DNA of 48,320 nt from Bacteroidota bacterium (GTDB taxonomy: Bacteria > Bacteroidota > Rhodothermia > Rhodothermales > Bin80). Made by a program: the position numbers and the translations under genes. The stretch's first letter is position 1, and every line of letters begins with the position of its first letter. The notes beneath the pieces are model-generated. The model searched no databases. It was not told the origin of the DNA and was given only the letters and a program-made list of their open reading frames with translations. Below are positions 17,566 through 27,159 of the stretch, piece by piece. The stretch is taken from contig JAPPNA010000103.1 in assembly GCA_028873925.1 (NCBI GenBank), positions 1-48,320 on the forward strand. Direction: 5' to 3'.

Positions 17566-17574
17566 AAACCCGCA

Positions 17575-20500
17575 ATGCGGCACATAACCCGGTCCTCCGT
17601 CGTTGTGCTGCTTGCACTGGGAGCAGCGCTATCCCTGCGCCCGGCCTCCAATACGGTGCCTCCGCCATCCGCCCCTTCGGAAACATCTTTTGACCTGACT
17701 GACGGGGGCTTTATCCCGGCGTGGCTGGCCGCCGGTCCATTTGAACAGCCCATGGTCGGATTCGGACAGGCTGTGGATCAAGACATGATCGGCGAAGCTG
17801 CTGTATCGCCGGTAAGCGGAATGACTGAGCGGACCTCCTTGGTGGAAGGGGGGCACACTTCCTGGAAGCCTTTACACATGAGGCCCAACGGGTTTGTTGA
17901 TTTCTATGCGCTCATGGGCTGGGTGCTGCCGGGGGACGGACCGGAAAAGGTCTGGAAGGCCAAGGCAGGGTATGCTTTCGTGCACATTAACAGCGCTCAG
18001 GCCCAAGAGGCGTGGCTGAAGCTCGGTGCCAACAGCAGTCTCAAGGTGTTGCTCAACGGCGAAACCGTACACCTGAATTCGCAGGACCGCAACGCGGAGC
18101 CCGACACCGATTCCGTGCCGATCCGGCTGCGCGCCGGACGCAATTCTCTCCTGGTCAAAGTGGGACAGACTCATCGCAACGAAGCACCACAATTCTTCTC
18201 GGAGCTGCGTCATGAGTGGGGCTTTTTTGCCAGACTCACCGACAGCGCCGGCCAGCCCCTGCAGGAGGTCACCGTGGCGGTGCCGACCGGAGATCTTGCC
18301 ACCGGAATGGAGCTGGTGTCAACCTTCTTCTTTCGGGAGGATTCCGGCGGATTGCAGCAGCGGTTTGACGCGGTGATCACTTCAGCCGACCCTCAATGGC
18401 AATCCGGCCGGCTGCAGTTGACCGCCGCAGGCGTGACCTACAACGCGTTACTGGATTCCATTCCGTTCGGCGAAAGCCGCCACGCCATCTTCCTGCCCAG
18501 TGTTGATTCAGCCATGGCGGCCCAACTAAAGCTCAGGATAGCCGACCTGTCCGTCCTGCGTGATGTCAAACTCAGACCGCAGCCCCGCTACGAATTCCAC
18601 CTCGCCCTGATGTCACACACCGACATCGGCTACACCAATACTCAACCTGTGGTCAAGGAGCGGCATCTGCGGACCCTTGATGATGTGCTGCAACGACTTG
18701 ACTCGGATTCCACCTTTTCGTGGACCATTGAGACGATTTGGCAGCTGGAGCAATTTGAGGCCGCCCGCCCGCCCACGCAGTTTGACCGGTTGATGGCCCA
18801 TGCGCAAACCGGGCGGATTGCCATTTCTCCGATATACACCAATCCCTATACCGGATGGGTGAGTGCGGAAGAGCTCATTCGTTCTTTGGACAAAGGTCGC
18901 GCGTACGCCCGCCGCTTCGGCCTTGACCTTCATGCCGCTGCATACAATGACACCCCCGGACTGTCCTGGCTGATGCCCCAGGTGCTCAAAAAAGCCGATG
19001 TCTCGTTTCTGGCGGTAGGTATCAACGAGGTCTACAACGATTATAAGCTTCAGCGCAGCCTGCCCAAAGTGTTCTTTTGGGAAGGTACCGGGGGCGGACG
19101 CGTGCTGACCTATATCACCGAAGCTTACAACGAAGGCCAGACGCTGGGGCTGGAAAAGAATCCGGATGCCGTACCATACCGGGTATGGGAACGCCTGCAT
19201 CGGCTGCAGGCGCAGGGCTACCCCTATGAGCTGATCCTGGCACTCCATACTTTTGGTGACAACGGCGGCATCCCGCAACGGGCCGCGGCCACCGCGGCCG
19301 CCTGGAATGCCGCGTACGCTTTCCCGCGGATTCACATGAGCAATATCAACGCCTTCGCCGATGCCTTTCAGGCACGCTACCGTGATCTGCCCACCCTGAC
19401 CGGAGATTGGACTTCCACCTGGGAGGCAATGTACCAAGGGGAGCCTGCACGAATGGTTCGATATCGCTGGGCGCAGCATCAACTGGCTGCAGCGGAAATA
19501 ATGGCCACGATATCGTGGCTGCTTGACCCGTCAGGCGACCCGCTCAGCGACCTGGTAAGCGAGGCATATTCCAGCCTGCTCCACTACAGCGGCCACGGAA
19601 GCGGGCTGGAGTACGGTTATGGCTCTCCAGAGGATAACCTGACCACAATGGCTTATCGCGAACAGTATGTGCAGAAGGCTAAGCTGGTGACCACGGAAGC
19701 CCTGGAGCGGGCCGAATATCGCCTTTCAGCGCGCGAAGAGAGCTTTGAGGGGGAAGGCCTGTACCTATTCAACACGCTGAATTGGACCCGTGACGCACCG
19801 GTGGAAGCCGAGTTTCCAAGAGAAAGCACCGCTCAGTATCGGGCCATTGACCTGGCAACCCGGCAGGTACTCCCAAGTCATCAGGCGGGGCATGTGCTCA
19901 GATTCGTCGCCCGCGATATTCCGCCGGTGGGGTACAAGAAAATTCGGCTGGAACGCATGGATCGGGTCGAACCGGTGACGGGCGGACCTCTCCATACTGA
20001 GGGTTGCAAAATTGAGAATACCTACTATCGGATTGAAAGCGACTGCGCCAACGGTCATGTGAAGCGACTTGTCAGCCTCAAGAACGGTAGGGATCTGGTT
20101 GACGCGGAAGGTTCCGCAATCTTTGGTCAGCCGGTGCGTGCGGACTCACTCTTTTCGCTCAAATTCACGGCTATGGTGTCGGATGCGTCACAGACCTATG
20201 TCCGCGACGAACGGCCTGCGCGACTGACGCTGGTCACAGAGCGCCCGGATCATCTGTTTGCCCGTTCTGAGTTCACACTCTGGGAAAATGTTGACCGCGT
20301 GGATATTCAGCACGCCCTGGATCTTGAGCAGCTGGAAGTTCCAGAGCAGGTTGAGGACTACAGCGTCACGTTTCCGTTCGACCTTGCGGACCGGCGCGCG
20401 GCCGCGGAAGTGCTCGGCGGCTTCCTTGACACCGAAACAGACCGCTTCCCGGGGATTGATCATGACGCATTCTCCCTGCGGCGCAGCGTAGCCATCCATA

Positions 20501-21030
20501 ACGAACATCAGTCGGTGAGCTGGGCTGCAGTGGACAGCCGGGTGGTCCGCCTGCGTGAGTCGTTACCGGGCGCAGGCCCGACCCTAATTGCTAATCTGGT
20601 CAACAACTTCCCCGAAGACTGGAACCGCTGGGAGGAAAACGAGGGGCGGCTTGATTTCAGGTTCAGTTTCACGGCGCACGAAAGGCCTTTTCGGCCCGCC
20701 TCTACGGGCCGATTTGGCTGGCAGATCAATACGCCACTTCAAGTGCGCTATACCTGGCTGCGGTCCGAGCCTGCATCGGAGCGTTTCCTGACTGCTGACA
20801 GTGAGCGGGCGGTGCTGCTTTCTGCCCGACCCGCTGGCGATCAGCGCGGTCTTGAGTTACGATTGATGAACATGGATCCGCACGCACCGGCCGTAGTACG
20901 GATCCATTCGGACCTGCTCAATATGCAAAGTGGCGTGGGCCAGCCGCTGACCGTTGAGGATGGTTTTGCCCTTGTTACCTTGGGCCCCGGGGCGATTGCG
21001 TCGGTCGGGTTTGCGCGGCAGTCACGATAG
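17575..21030 (+). CDS. Large GH38-like glycosidase with N-terminal jelly-roll domain
   Basis: A 1151-residue exported protein (signal-like SSVVVLLALGAALSL). Residues about 45-215 look like a carbohydrate-binding jelly roll ('AWLKLGANSSLKVLLNGETV...RAGRNSLLVKVGQT'). The GH38-like catalytic region begins near 340 with SHTDIGYTN (H348, D350), then SWTIETIWQLE, NDTPGLSW (candidate nucleophile D459), LHTFGDNGG (H558, D562) and YSGHGSGLEYGYG (H673, possible zinc ligand). C-terminal beta-sandwich domains follow to the end. It shares the catalytic layout of the 10845-13694 enzyme but has an added N-domain and no FlgD-type C-terminus, suggesting a different location, probably periplasmic. It is encoded directly behind the sugar permeases. 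Confidence 0.85.
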   Translation: MRHITRSSVVVLLALGAALSLRPASNTVPPPSAPSETSFDLTDGGFIPAWLAAGPFEQPMVGFGQAVDQDMIGEAAVSPVSGMTERTSLVEGGHTSWKPLHMRPNGFVDFYALMGWVLPGDGPEKVWKAKAGYAFVHINSAQAQEAWLKLGANSSLKVLLNGETVHLNSQDRNAEPDTDSVPIRLRAGRNSLLVKVGQTHRNEAPQFFSELRHEWGFFARLTDSAGQPLQEVTVAVPTGDLATGMELVSTFFFREDSGGLQQRFDAVITSADPQWQSGRLQLTAAGVTYNALLDSIPFGESRHAIFLPSVDSAMAAQLKLRIADLSVLRDVKLRPQPRYEFHLALMSHTDIGYTNTQPVVKERHLRTLDDVLQRLDSDSTFSWTIETIWQLEQFEAARPPTQFDRLMAHAQTGRIAISPIYTNPYTGWVSAEELIRSLDKGRAYARRFGLDLHAAAYNDTPGLSWLMPQVLKKADVSFLAVGINEVYNDYKLQRSLPKVFFWEGTGGGRVLTYITEAYNEGQTLGLEKNPDAVPYRVWERLHRLQAQGYPYELILALHTFGDNGGIPQRAAATAAAWNAAYAFPRIHMSNINAFADAFQARYRDLPTLTGDWTSTWEAMYQGEPARMVRYRWAQHQLAAAEIMATISWLLDPSGDPLSDLVSEAYSSLLHYSGHGSGLEYGYGSPEDNLTTMAYREQYVQKAKLVTTEALERAEYRLSAREESFEGEGLYLFNTLNWTRDAPVEAEFPRESTAQYRAIDLATRQVLPSHQAGHVLRFVARDIPPVGYKKIRLERMDRVEPVTGGPLHTEGCKIENTYYRIESDCANGHVKRLVSLKNGRDLVDAEGSAIFGQPVRADSLFSLKFTAMVSDASQTYVRDERPARLTLVTERPDHLFARSEFTLWENVDRVDIQHALDLEQLEVPEQVEDYSVTFPFDLADRRAAAEVLGGFLDTETDRFPGIDHDAFSLRRSVAIHNEHQSVSWAAVDSRVVRLRESLPGAGPTLIANLVNNFPEDWNRWEENEGRLDFRFSFTAHERPFRPASTGRFGWQINTPLQVRYTWLRSEPASERFLTADSERAVLLSARPAGDQRGLELRLMNMDPHAPAVVRIHSDLLNMQSGVGQPLTVEDGFALVTLGPGAIASVGFARQSR

Positions 21031-21251
21031 GGGTCGGACCAGGATAGAGATGAACACTGCACCCTGGGTAACTCTCGGCCCAATTCCAAAGCTCCGAAGC
21101 GCCTTGATGCCCGGGGTCCCTTGCGCCAGGTGTCACAGGCAGTCCGAGCCGCCCTGCCTGGCCGAATCGGTATCGCATGCGGAATTGTGTTGCGAATTAC
21201 GATGGCGTTTCCGACATTTACATCACATTTGGTCAAATCTAGTGAGGCAAA

Positions 21252-22142
21252 ATGCAGTTTTCATGCTCAAATTCCACCCCGCGCATGCCCCGCGGGCAAC
21301 GCCTGGCCATTTGGGCCAGCGTGTTTCTGGTATGCCTGTTCTGGTCCGCGTGCCTGATTATCGAAATCGAAATGCCGGACACCGCCACCACAGGCGAGGT
21401 AATTGATGTGAGGGTCGTCATTCAGGAGGATGTTGCGGAAAGCAACACTCCCTGGAAAGGTGTGTTCGCGGTCCTTGTGCCGGAGGATTGGGAGTTTGTT
21501 TCGGGCGAATATTCTGCCGATGACATCAATGGCAGCGTAGGCAGCGGTATGCTGGAGACCTCGGACGCATGGACTGACTCCACGCAGATGAAGCTCCCCG
21601 CGCCGGATGGAATGAAGTGGATCGGGACAATCTCAGACGAGGGCTATCTGCACGCGGATACGCTGATTGCAGAGGTAAACCTCAAGCTGCAGGTAGGCCA
21701 GACTACCGGCGATTTCAATATCGGCTATGTGGCCACCAAGGAATCCTATTTCCCATCCTGCGACTGGTTTAACGATTGCGACGGAAGTAATACCAACGGC
21801 GCGGACACATCAATGGTCAATCCGATATCAGTGACGAGCAGTGTGGCGATTGAAGATGTCACCGAAGAGGGCATCCCGTCACAGTTCGTGCTGGAACAGA
21901 ATTATCCCAATCCCTTCAACCCCTCCACCACGATCCGTTATGCCTTGGAGGAAGCGGCCCATACACAGCTTCGGGTCTTTGATCTGGCGGGGCGCGAGGT
22001 GGCCGAATTGGTCAATCAGACCCAGGGATCCGGCGTTTACGAGGCCCGATTTGAAGCCGACGATCTGCCGAGCGGGATGTATCTCTACCGCCTGCAGGCC
22101 GGTGAATATACCGAGACCCGCAAAATGGTGCTGACCCGGTAG
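21252..22142 (+). CDS. Surface protein with cohesin-like region and FlgD-type C-terminal domain
   Basis: A 296-residue exported protein. The N-terminus has a hydrophobic segment LAIWASVFLVCLFWSAC that may be a signal or lipoprotein peptide; the Cys would be the acylation site, although Trp at -3 is atypical. Residues about 40-170 form a beta-rich region (VIDVRVVIQED..., FAVLVPEDWEF, GDFNIGYVATKESY) resembling cohesin or cell-surface Ig modules. The C-terminal ~80 residues are an excellent FlgD/type IX-like tag: LEQNYPNPFNPSTTIRYAL, VFDLAGREVAEL and SGMYLYRLQAGEYTETRKM. The start may instead be the ATG at 21285. No enzymatic motif is visible. Confidence 0.82.
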   Translation: MQFSCSNSTPRMPRGQRLAIWASVFLVCLFWSACLIIEIEMPDTATTGEVIDVRVVIQEDVAESNTPWKGVFAVLVPEDWEFVSGEYSADDINGSVGSGMLETSDAWTDSTQMKLPAPDGMKWIGTISDEGYLHADTLIAEVNLKLQVGQTTGDFNIGYVATKESYFPSCDWFNDCDGSNTNGADTSMVNPISVTSSVAIEDVTEEGIPSQFVLEQNYPNPFNPSTTIRYALEEAAHTQLRVFDLAGREVAELVNQTQGSGVYEARFEADDLPSGMYLYRLQAGEYTETRKMVLTR

Positions 22143-22228
22143 CCTGTGCAGTCGGGGCGGGTGGCTGCGGTTGCGCGCATGCGGGCGGACGAGCCGGTCG
22201 TGGATCCTGAATTGCATGCATTCCATCA

Positions 22229-23329
22229 ATGAGGATGGCTGGCCAAAGTAAGCGCCTGCTGGTGGATTCCGTGCGGGATCTGGGGCCGCAATTTGTCAAC
22301 AACCCGCACCGTATGGTGGGGCAGGATGGGGCCTATTCCATTCCGCTGGGCGGCCGCCGCGTGCTTTGGTACTTTGGAGACACCCTCATCGGTGACCGGC
22401 CCGAGGAAAGCCTCTGGTACATTTTCGGCAATCCGGTCGGGGGCCAGGACCTCAGCGGCAAAGGCCCGTTCGATCAGATGATCACCAACACCGGGCTGAT
22501 CCTCCGAGATCGTAGCGGCCGCCAGGGTCTCAATGATTTTTCCTACATCCTCAATCCTGATGGCCGACTCAAACAGCTCGTCCTGCCACTGCCCGAAGAG
22601 GACCCGGAAAAAGACCGCACCTGGTGCATGCACGGCTGCAAGCTCAACGATAAGCTGTACTTATTCTTCATGAAGATCCTGATGCTGGAGGAGGGAGGGG
22701 ATCCGTTTCCCGTCGGCTTCAAGATCATCGGCACCGGGCTGGCGGTGGGTTCCGATACCGACTTCACGTTTGAGCGCATTGAGCACAACGGAACCACGGT
22801 GCTCTGGCCGAATAACCAGCCGCAATTCGCGGCCTCGGTGCTGATGAGTGATGAGTCTGACTGGGTCTACCTGTACGGCAGCCTGCAGGCGCCGGATTTT
22901 CAGTACAATGCCTACATCGCCCGGGTGCGGTCGGACGATATGGAACGCATTGACACCTACGAGTACTATTGCGGCGACCCGGAGTGCTGGAGTCGGGATG
23001 TGTACCAGGCCCGCGTCATTTTTTCCGGTATGCCCAATGAAATGTCCGTGTCCTACAATGCGTATTTGGGGCAGTACTTGGCCGTGCATTCTCTGGGACT
23101 AAGCGGGAAGATTGTGGGCCGTACCGCACCTTCTCCCTGGGGGCCCTGGAGCGAAGCCGTAGAACTGTGGACCGTGGAAACGCCCGAAACTCCCTTACCC
23201 TACCCTCGCCTGGTCTATGCGGGTAAGGAGCACCCGGAGCTGGCCGAAGATCAGGGCCGTGTGCTGTACATCACCTTCGTTGAGTTTGAGGAGTATTTTC
23301 CTCACCTGATTGAAGTTACACTCCAATAG
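22229..23329 (+). CDS. DUF4185-like beta-propeller protein
   Basis: A 366-residue protein without signal peptide. It shows the features of DUF4185 or five-bladed propeller glycan-active proteins: 'GGRRVLWYFGDTLIG', 'FDQMITNTGLILRD', the 'YLYGSLQ' blade and 'YNAYLGQYLAVHSLG', ending in 'GRVLYITFVEF'. These folds resemble GH43/GH32-type propellers, but I cannot identify catalytic acids with confidence. The gene lies between a FlgD-tagged protein and a six-hairpin glycosidase, which supports a role in carbohydrate processing (inference). Two ATGs (22229 and 22235) are possible starts. Confidence 0.7.
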   Translation: MRMAGQSKRLLVDSVRDLGPQFVNNPHRMVGQDGAYSIPLGGRRVLWYFGDTLIGDRPEESLWYIFGNPVGGQDLSGKGPFDQMITNTGLILRDRSGRQGLNDFSYILNPDGRLKQLVLPLPEEDPEKDRTWCMHGCKLNDKLYLFFMKILMLEEGGDPFPVGFKIIGTGLAVGSDTDFTFERIEHNGTTVLWPNNQPQFAASVLMSDESDWVYLYGSLQAPDFQYNAYIARVRSDDMERIDTYEYYCGDPECWSRDVYQARVIFSGMPNEMSVSYNAYLGQYLAVHSLGLSGKIVGRTAPSPWGPWSEAVELWTVETPETPLPYPRLVYAGKEHPELAEDQGRVLYITFVEFEEYFPHLIEVTLQ

Positions 23330-23418
23330 ACCTGCGATGTGGCTGTTACACAGCAGAGCTTGCCCGGGCCGACCTGCAAAATGCGCCGCTGCTGACCCGT
23401 GCCCGCATATCTGCCGCC

Positions 23419-25482
23419 ATGATCCCGGTAGTTGACGATCTGAAGAGTTCGCCGCTGACGCATCGGTTCGGGGACTGCTTCAATCCGCCCGGTCTGACCA
23501 ATTTCCTTGGCGTGGTCCAGACCACGATAGACCTGACTGGACTGCGCTGCCTCAACTTCCCGCCATTCGGCACCTCGGATACTGAATCGGCGACGTTTGT
23601 CGTCAACGGGCGGCATTTTCCAGCCCTGAGCGTGCCGGTCACCTTTACCTGGTATCCAGATCGAATCGTGCGAGAGGCCTGCTACGAGGGGCTGCGGTTT
23701 ACTTCGGTCACCGCGCTGGCTTTAGCAAAAACCGCCGCCGTGATACTGCTGACCGCAGAGAATCAATCCGGTGTTCCCGTGCAGGTGGAATTGGGTCTGA
23801 ATGTGCAGGGACGCGTAACACGAAACACCGATAATTGGGCCGCCTTCCTGCCGCCTGAAGAAACCGACAATTCAGCCCATGTGGATCAGGCGCGTGGAGC
23901 GGCTGTCTTCCGCGCCCGGCACAGCCGCGCCGTGTCCATTCAGGGCGTGCATCCGCGTGCGGATACTATCCGCACGAGTAGGTTTCGGTTTCAGCTGAAC
24001 CTTGCCCCCGGTGAATCGCGGCAATTCAGCTACGTCAGCGTAGTGGCCGCGAATACGTCCGAAGCGGGTGCGCTTTATGATGCACTCGCGGGCGATGTGC
24101 CCGGCGAACTTGTCCGGGTGCGCCGTGAGTGGAACGCCGAGTTGAAGGCGATCTTCTCGCCCGGCAGTGGCCGTTATGGCGGGCATCTGCCGGAATTGGA
24201 CACGGCCGATGCCGATATACGCAGGCTGTACTGGATGGGAGCCTTGGGCGTGATTTATTTCCGGCGGGACAGTCCCGCATCCGTCCTGGGACGCACCTAT
24301 GACACGCTGATGCCGCGCTACTGGCAGACGGTAACCTTTCTCTGGGACTACTTCCTCAGTATGCAGGTACATGCCTTGCTGGATCCTCAAGTGATGCGCA
24401 GGTACCTGATGCACTGGATGTGCACGGACACCCATAATCATTTCGGCACGGAATTCCTGTCTGGCGGTCCTGTGGGCAATTGGTATTCAGTAAATGACTA
24501 TGCCATGGTCAGCATGGTGCAGGCGTACGTCCGCTGGACCGGAGATCTGGCCTGGCTGCACGAGGTCGTGCACAGTACCGGCGAGCGGGTGATTGATTTT
24601 GTGCGTGACTATGCCTGGTATTGGACACAATTCAGGACTGCCAGCGGGCTGGCGGACTACGGCGGCATCAACAATCTACTTGAATGCGTGAGCACCTATA
24701 CGCACGAAGTGGCCAGCCTTAATGTGGCAAACATTCACAATATGCGCGCTGCGGCCGACCTGTTGGAGGCCGCCGGAGAGTCAAGAAGGGAGGTGGACAG
24801 ACTGCGCAAGGGAGCTGAGGATCTGCTTGGAGCCATAGGGACGCTTTATGCCCAGGGGCAGGGCTTCTGGCACGCGCGGCATCCCAACAACCGCCTGTAT
24901 CCGGTGCGTCACTGCTATGATCTGCTTACGGTCCTCAATACCATTCCCGGGGACCTGTCCGCGCAGCATCGGGCCGAAATGGTCCGCTTTTTCCAGAGTG
25001 AGCTGCAGACGGAAACCTGGATGCGCGCGCTCTCTGCCCGCGACGACAATGTGACCTTCCATGTTCGGCCCGATCACCAATGGACCGGAGCTTATCCGGC
25101 CTGGCCCTCCGAAACCGCCCGCGGACTTTATCGCATAGGAGCAGCGGATCTGGCCTTCAACTGGCTCAAACAGCTGGCCCGAAGTGCCAACCAGGGCCCG
25201 TTTGCCCAGGCCCATTTTGCCGATGGCGTAGTTGACCTGGACGAGGGTGGGGCACGTAAAGCGCCCTCAGATACACCCTACATAACGGACTGGGCCTGTT
25301 CGTCAAGCGGGAGCTGGGTTACGGTGATCCTGGAGGGAATTTTCGGCCTCCGACCCACCCTGACAAAGGGACTCACCGCGAAGCCCAGGTTTGCGTCTTT
25401 GGACCCGGATTCGACTTTGCGCAATGTGGCCTATCAGGGCAGGCTGTACTCCGTTTCCCGTAAGGGTGCGGCACCCCAGTGA
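23419..25482 (+). CDS. Six-hairpin (alpha/alpha)6-barrel glycoside hydrolase
   Basis: A 687-residue protein with no export signal. The N-terminal ~230 residues form a beta-sandwich (TAENQSGVPVQVELGLNVQG, LNLAPGESRQFSYV). The C-terminal ~450 residues are helical with motifs of six-hairpin glycosidases: YWQTVTFLWDYFLSMQVHAL, FGTEFLSGGPVGNWYSVNDY, YVRWTGDLAWL, LADYGGINNLLECVSTY and WTGAYPAWPSETARGLYRIG. Candidate catalytic acids are the Asp in LWDYF and the Asp or Glu in DYGG/LLECV, but I cannot assign a GH family. It belongs with the neighbouring DUF4185 protein and esterase as part of the glycan locus. Confidence 0.78.
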   Translation: MIPVVDDLKSSPLTHRFGDCFNPPGLTNFLGVVQTTIDLTGLRCLNFPPFGTSDTESATFVVNGRHFPALSVPVTFTWYPDRIVREACYEGLRFTSVTALALAKTAAVILLTAENQSGVPVQVELGLNVQGRVTRNTDNWAAFLPPEETDNSAHVDQARGAAVFRARHSRAVSIQGVHPRADTIRTSRFRFQLNLAPGESRQFSYVSVVAANTSEAGALYDALAGDVPGELVRVRREWNAELKAIFSPGSGRYGGHLPELDTADADIRRLYWMGALGVIYFRRDSPASVLGRTYDTLMPRYWQTVTFLWDYFLSMQVHALLDPQVMRRYLMHWMCTDTHNHFGTEFLSGGPVGNWYSVNDYAMVSMVQAYVRWTGDLAWLHEVVHSTGERVIDFVRDYAWYWTQFRTASGLADYGGINNLLECVSTYTHEVASLNVANIHNMRAAADLLEAAGESRREVDRLRKGAEDLLGAIGTLYAQGQGFWHARHPNNRLYPVRHCYDLLTVLNTIPGDLSAQHRAEMVRFFQSELQTETWMRALSARDDNVTFHVRPDHQWTGAYPAWPSETARGLYRIGAADLAFNWLKQLARSANQGPFAQAHFADGVVDLDEGGARKAPSDTPYITDWACSSSGSWVTVILEGIFGLRPTLTKGLTAKPRFASLDPDSTLRNVAYQGRLYSVSRKGAAPQ

Positions 25483-25594
25483 GTGCCGGCGGTATTGTAT
25501 CCTGACTGACGACCCCGAACGTTGAGGCCGATCGATGGCAGCGCAGATCAGCCTGCGCTAACTTGTGGCCAGCAGCATATATGAACGCGGATTC

Positions 25595-26830
25595 ATGCGC
25601 CCAGGCCTCCTTTTCCCCATGATTTTGCTGGCGGCATCTTCTCAAGCCCAAATCCCCGATGTCCGCCAGTTGGCACGGGATATCGCGGCACAATCGTCGG
25701 ACTCCGAGCAAGAGGTACGCGTAACCGCCTTCATGGAGCAGGTCAGGGCCATCGGTACGCCGCTGCTTGAAAACGACACAACCGCCGTATTCATCTATCA
25801 CGGGCCCGGCAAACGCGTCCGGATTTCCGGCGATATGACCCATTGGGCGAGCGAAGTTGAGTTTGCCCGAATCCCGAACACGGATGTGCATTACTACCGC
25901 GGCACTTATCCCGCCGAGGCCCGGCTGGAGTATGCGCTCATTGTGGATGACCATCCCCCGATTCCCGATCCGCTCTGCCCCAACAAAGTGCTGAACGGAC
26001 TTGGGGCCCTCTCCGAACTGGTAATGCCCGCATATCGGTATCATCCGATTTTTGAGGCAGTTCGCGGCGGCACATTCGGGAATTATGACCGCGTTACGCA
26101 GTATCAGCTGCCCGCCGGAATCATGGGCTACCCTACAGAGATACACATCTACGCGCCGCCCGGATACGACACATCAGAGGATTCTTTTCCCGCCGTATTT
26201 CTGCAGGATGGTCGGGATTACATCGAATATGCCCATACGCCCGCCGCGTTGGATCATCTGATTGAGTCCGAAGCTATCGCACCGATACTGGCCGTGTTTA
26301 TTTCACCGCCCAACCGGCACCAGCCGGCTACGCCGAATCGGGCCACCGAGTACGGCCTTAACCCGGATTATGCGCACTTCATGGCGGAAGAGCTGGTCCC
26401 ATTTGTTCAAGAGCGGTATAGGACGATCGCCCAACCTTCAGCCCGGCTGGTAGCCGGTCCCTCCTTTGGCGGGCTGGTGTCAGCCTATGTACCGTTCCGG
26501 CACCCCGATATCTTCGGTCTCAGTTACAGTCAGTCCGGGTATCTGTCCTTTAGGGGTGATTCGTTGCTTGACGCTTACGAGCGGTCCGGCCGAAAGTCTG
26601 TTCGTCTTTTTGTGGACATCGGACGCTATGAGCGGAGTGTGGGCCGCGGCTGGTTGCCGGACGACGAGGTGGATTTCCTGGCGGCCAACCGCCGGTTCCA
26701 GGACCTGCTGGCCGCCAAGGGCTATGACTTCGTGTACCGGGAATACCCTGAGGGGCATACCTGGGGCAACTGGCGGGCCCATCTCATGGATGCGCTGGCC
26801 CATTTCTTTCCGGCCGGGTTGACTCATTGA
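25595..26830 (+). CDS. Secreted CE1/Fes-like alpha/beta-hydrolase esterase
   Basis: A 411-residue exported esterase. The signal peptide is MRPGLLFPMILLAASSQAQ. Residues about 60-130 form an early-set/glycogen-binding-like domain (TTAVFIYHGPGKRVRISGDM..HW). The alpha/beta-hydrolase domain follows, with nucleophile S290 in GPSFGG, H388 in GHTWGNW as catalytic histidine, and the Asp of FVDIG as a candidate acid. The 'PPGYD...FPAVFLQDG' strand and oxyanion region match the esterase-D/ferric enterobactin esterase group. In a glycan locus it could remove acyl groups from polysaccharide, although siderophore esterases share the fold. An upstream GTG at 25565 is less likely because it delays the signal peptide. 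Confidence 0.85.
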   Translation: MRPGLLFPMILLAASSQAQIPDVRQLARDIAAQSSDSEQEVRVTAFMEQVRAIGTPLLENDTTAVFIYHGPGKRVRISGDMTHWASEVEFARIPNTDVHYYRGTYPAEARLEYALIVDDHPPIPDPLCPNKVLNGLGALSELVMPAYRYHPIFEAVRGGTFGNYDRVTQYQLPAGIMGYPTEIHIYAPPGYDTSEDSFPAVFLQDGRDYIEYAHTPAALDHLIESEAIAPILAVFISPPNRHQPATPNRATEYGLNPDYAHFMAEELVPFVQERYRTIAQPSARLVAGPSFGGLVSAYVPFRHPDIFGLSYSQSGYLSFRGDSLLDAYERSGRKSVRLFVDIGRYERSVGRGWLPDDEVDFLAANRRFQDLLAAKGYDFVYREYPEGHTWGNWRAHLMDALAHFFPAGLTH

Positions 26831-26852
26831 TCGCAGTCCGGCAGCCTCACTA

Positions 26853-27000
26853 TTGATGTCTTAGCTCTTACAAAGCCCGTCAACCACGCCGTTTTGCCCG
26901 TTTCACGGGCCCTGCGACCCCCACATGCAGATGCCGCGGCTTCCGAGGCCAATACGATGTTCCGCGGCATGTTCAGGAATTGTCGAAAAAAGCCGGATCC
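26853..27000. repeat. Degenerate intergenic repeat, copy B
   Basis: Second copy of the element at 13759-13929. It lies in the 329-base gap (26831-27159) between the convergent esterase and TPR-ATPase genes. It contains a perfect small hairpin GCCCG-TTTCA-CGGGC (26896-26910). In copy A this is replaced by a longer, differently paired stem (GCCT...AGGC), which may preserve structure. The rest of the gap holds one IS21-like end fragment (27111-27131) and nothing else I can support; no U-tract terminator is visible for either gene. Confidence 0.6.
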
Positions 27001-27110
27001 TTGCCAATGGCTCTCTCGGACGGCGCATATACCTGGTGGAATAATGGCCCAACCGGCGCGTCGGTAACCATCCCGTACGTGTTTCCGTTCACGCACAAGG
27101 CGGGGCCTCA

Positions 27111-27131
27111 ATTCCAATTGTCGCCAAATAT
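27111..27131 (-). repeat. Solitary transposon-end-like sequence
   Basis: On the minus strand this reads TATTTGGCGACAATTGG, nearly identical to the right end of the MITE-like element at 45630-45843 (TGTTTGGCGACAATTAA). The similarity continues about 8 bases further inward, mostly with transitions. The second internal 22-bp-spaced repeat and a partner end are missing, so it is at most a decayed fragment. Confidence 0.4.
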
Positions 27132-27159
27132 GCTGGCCCGAATTTGGCAGGCACCATGC

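Noticed and set aside
26889-26915. Terminator hairpin between convergent genes
   Set aside because: The GCCCG-TTTCA-CGGGC stem is short and has no T-run on its 3' side on either strand; it belongs to the repeated element.
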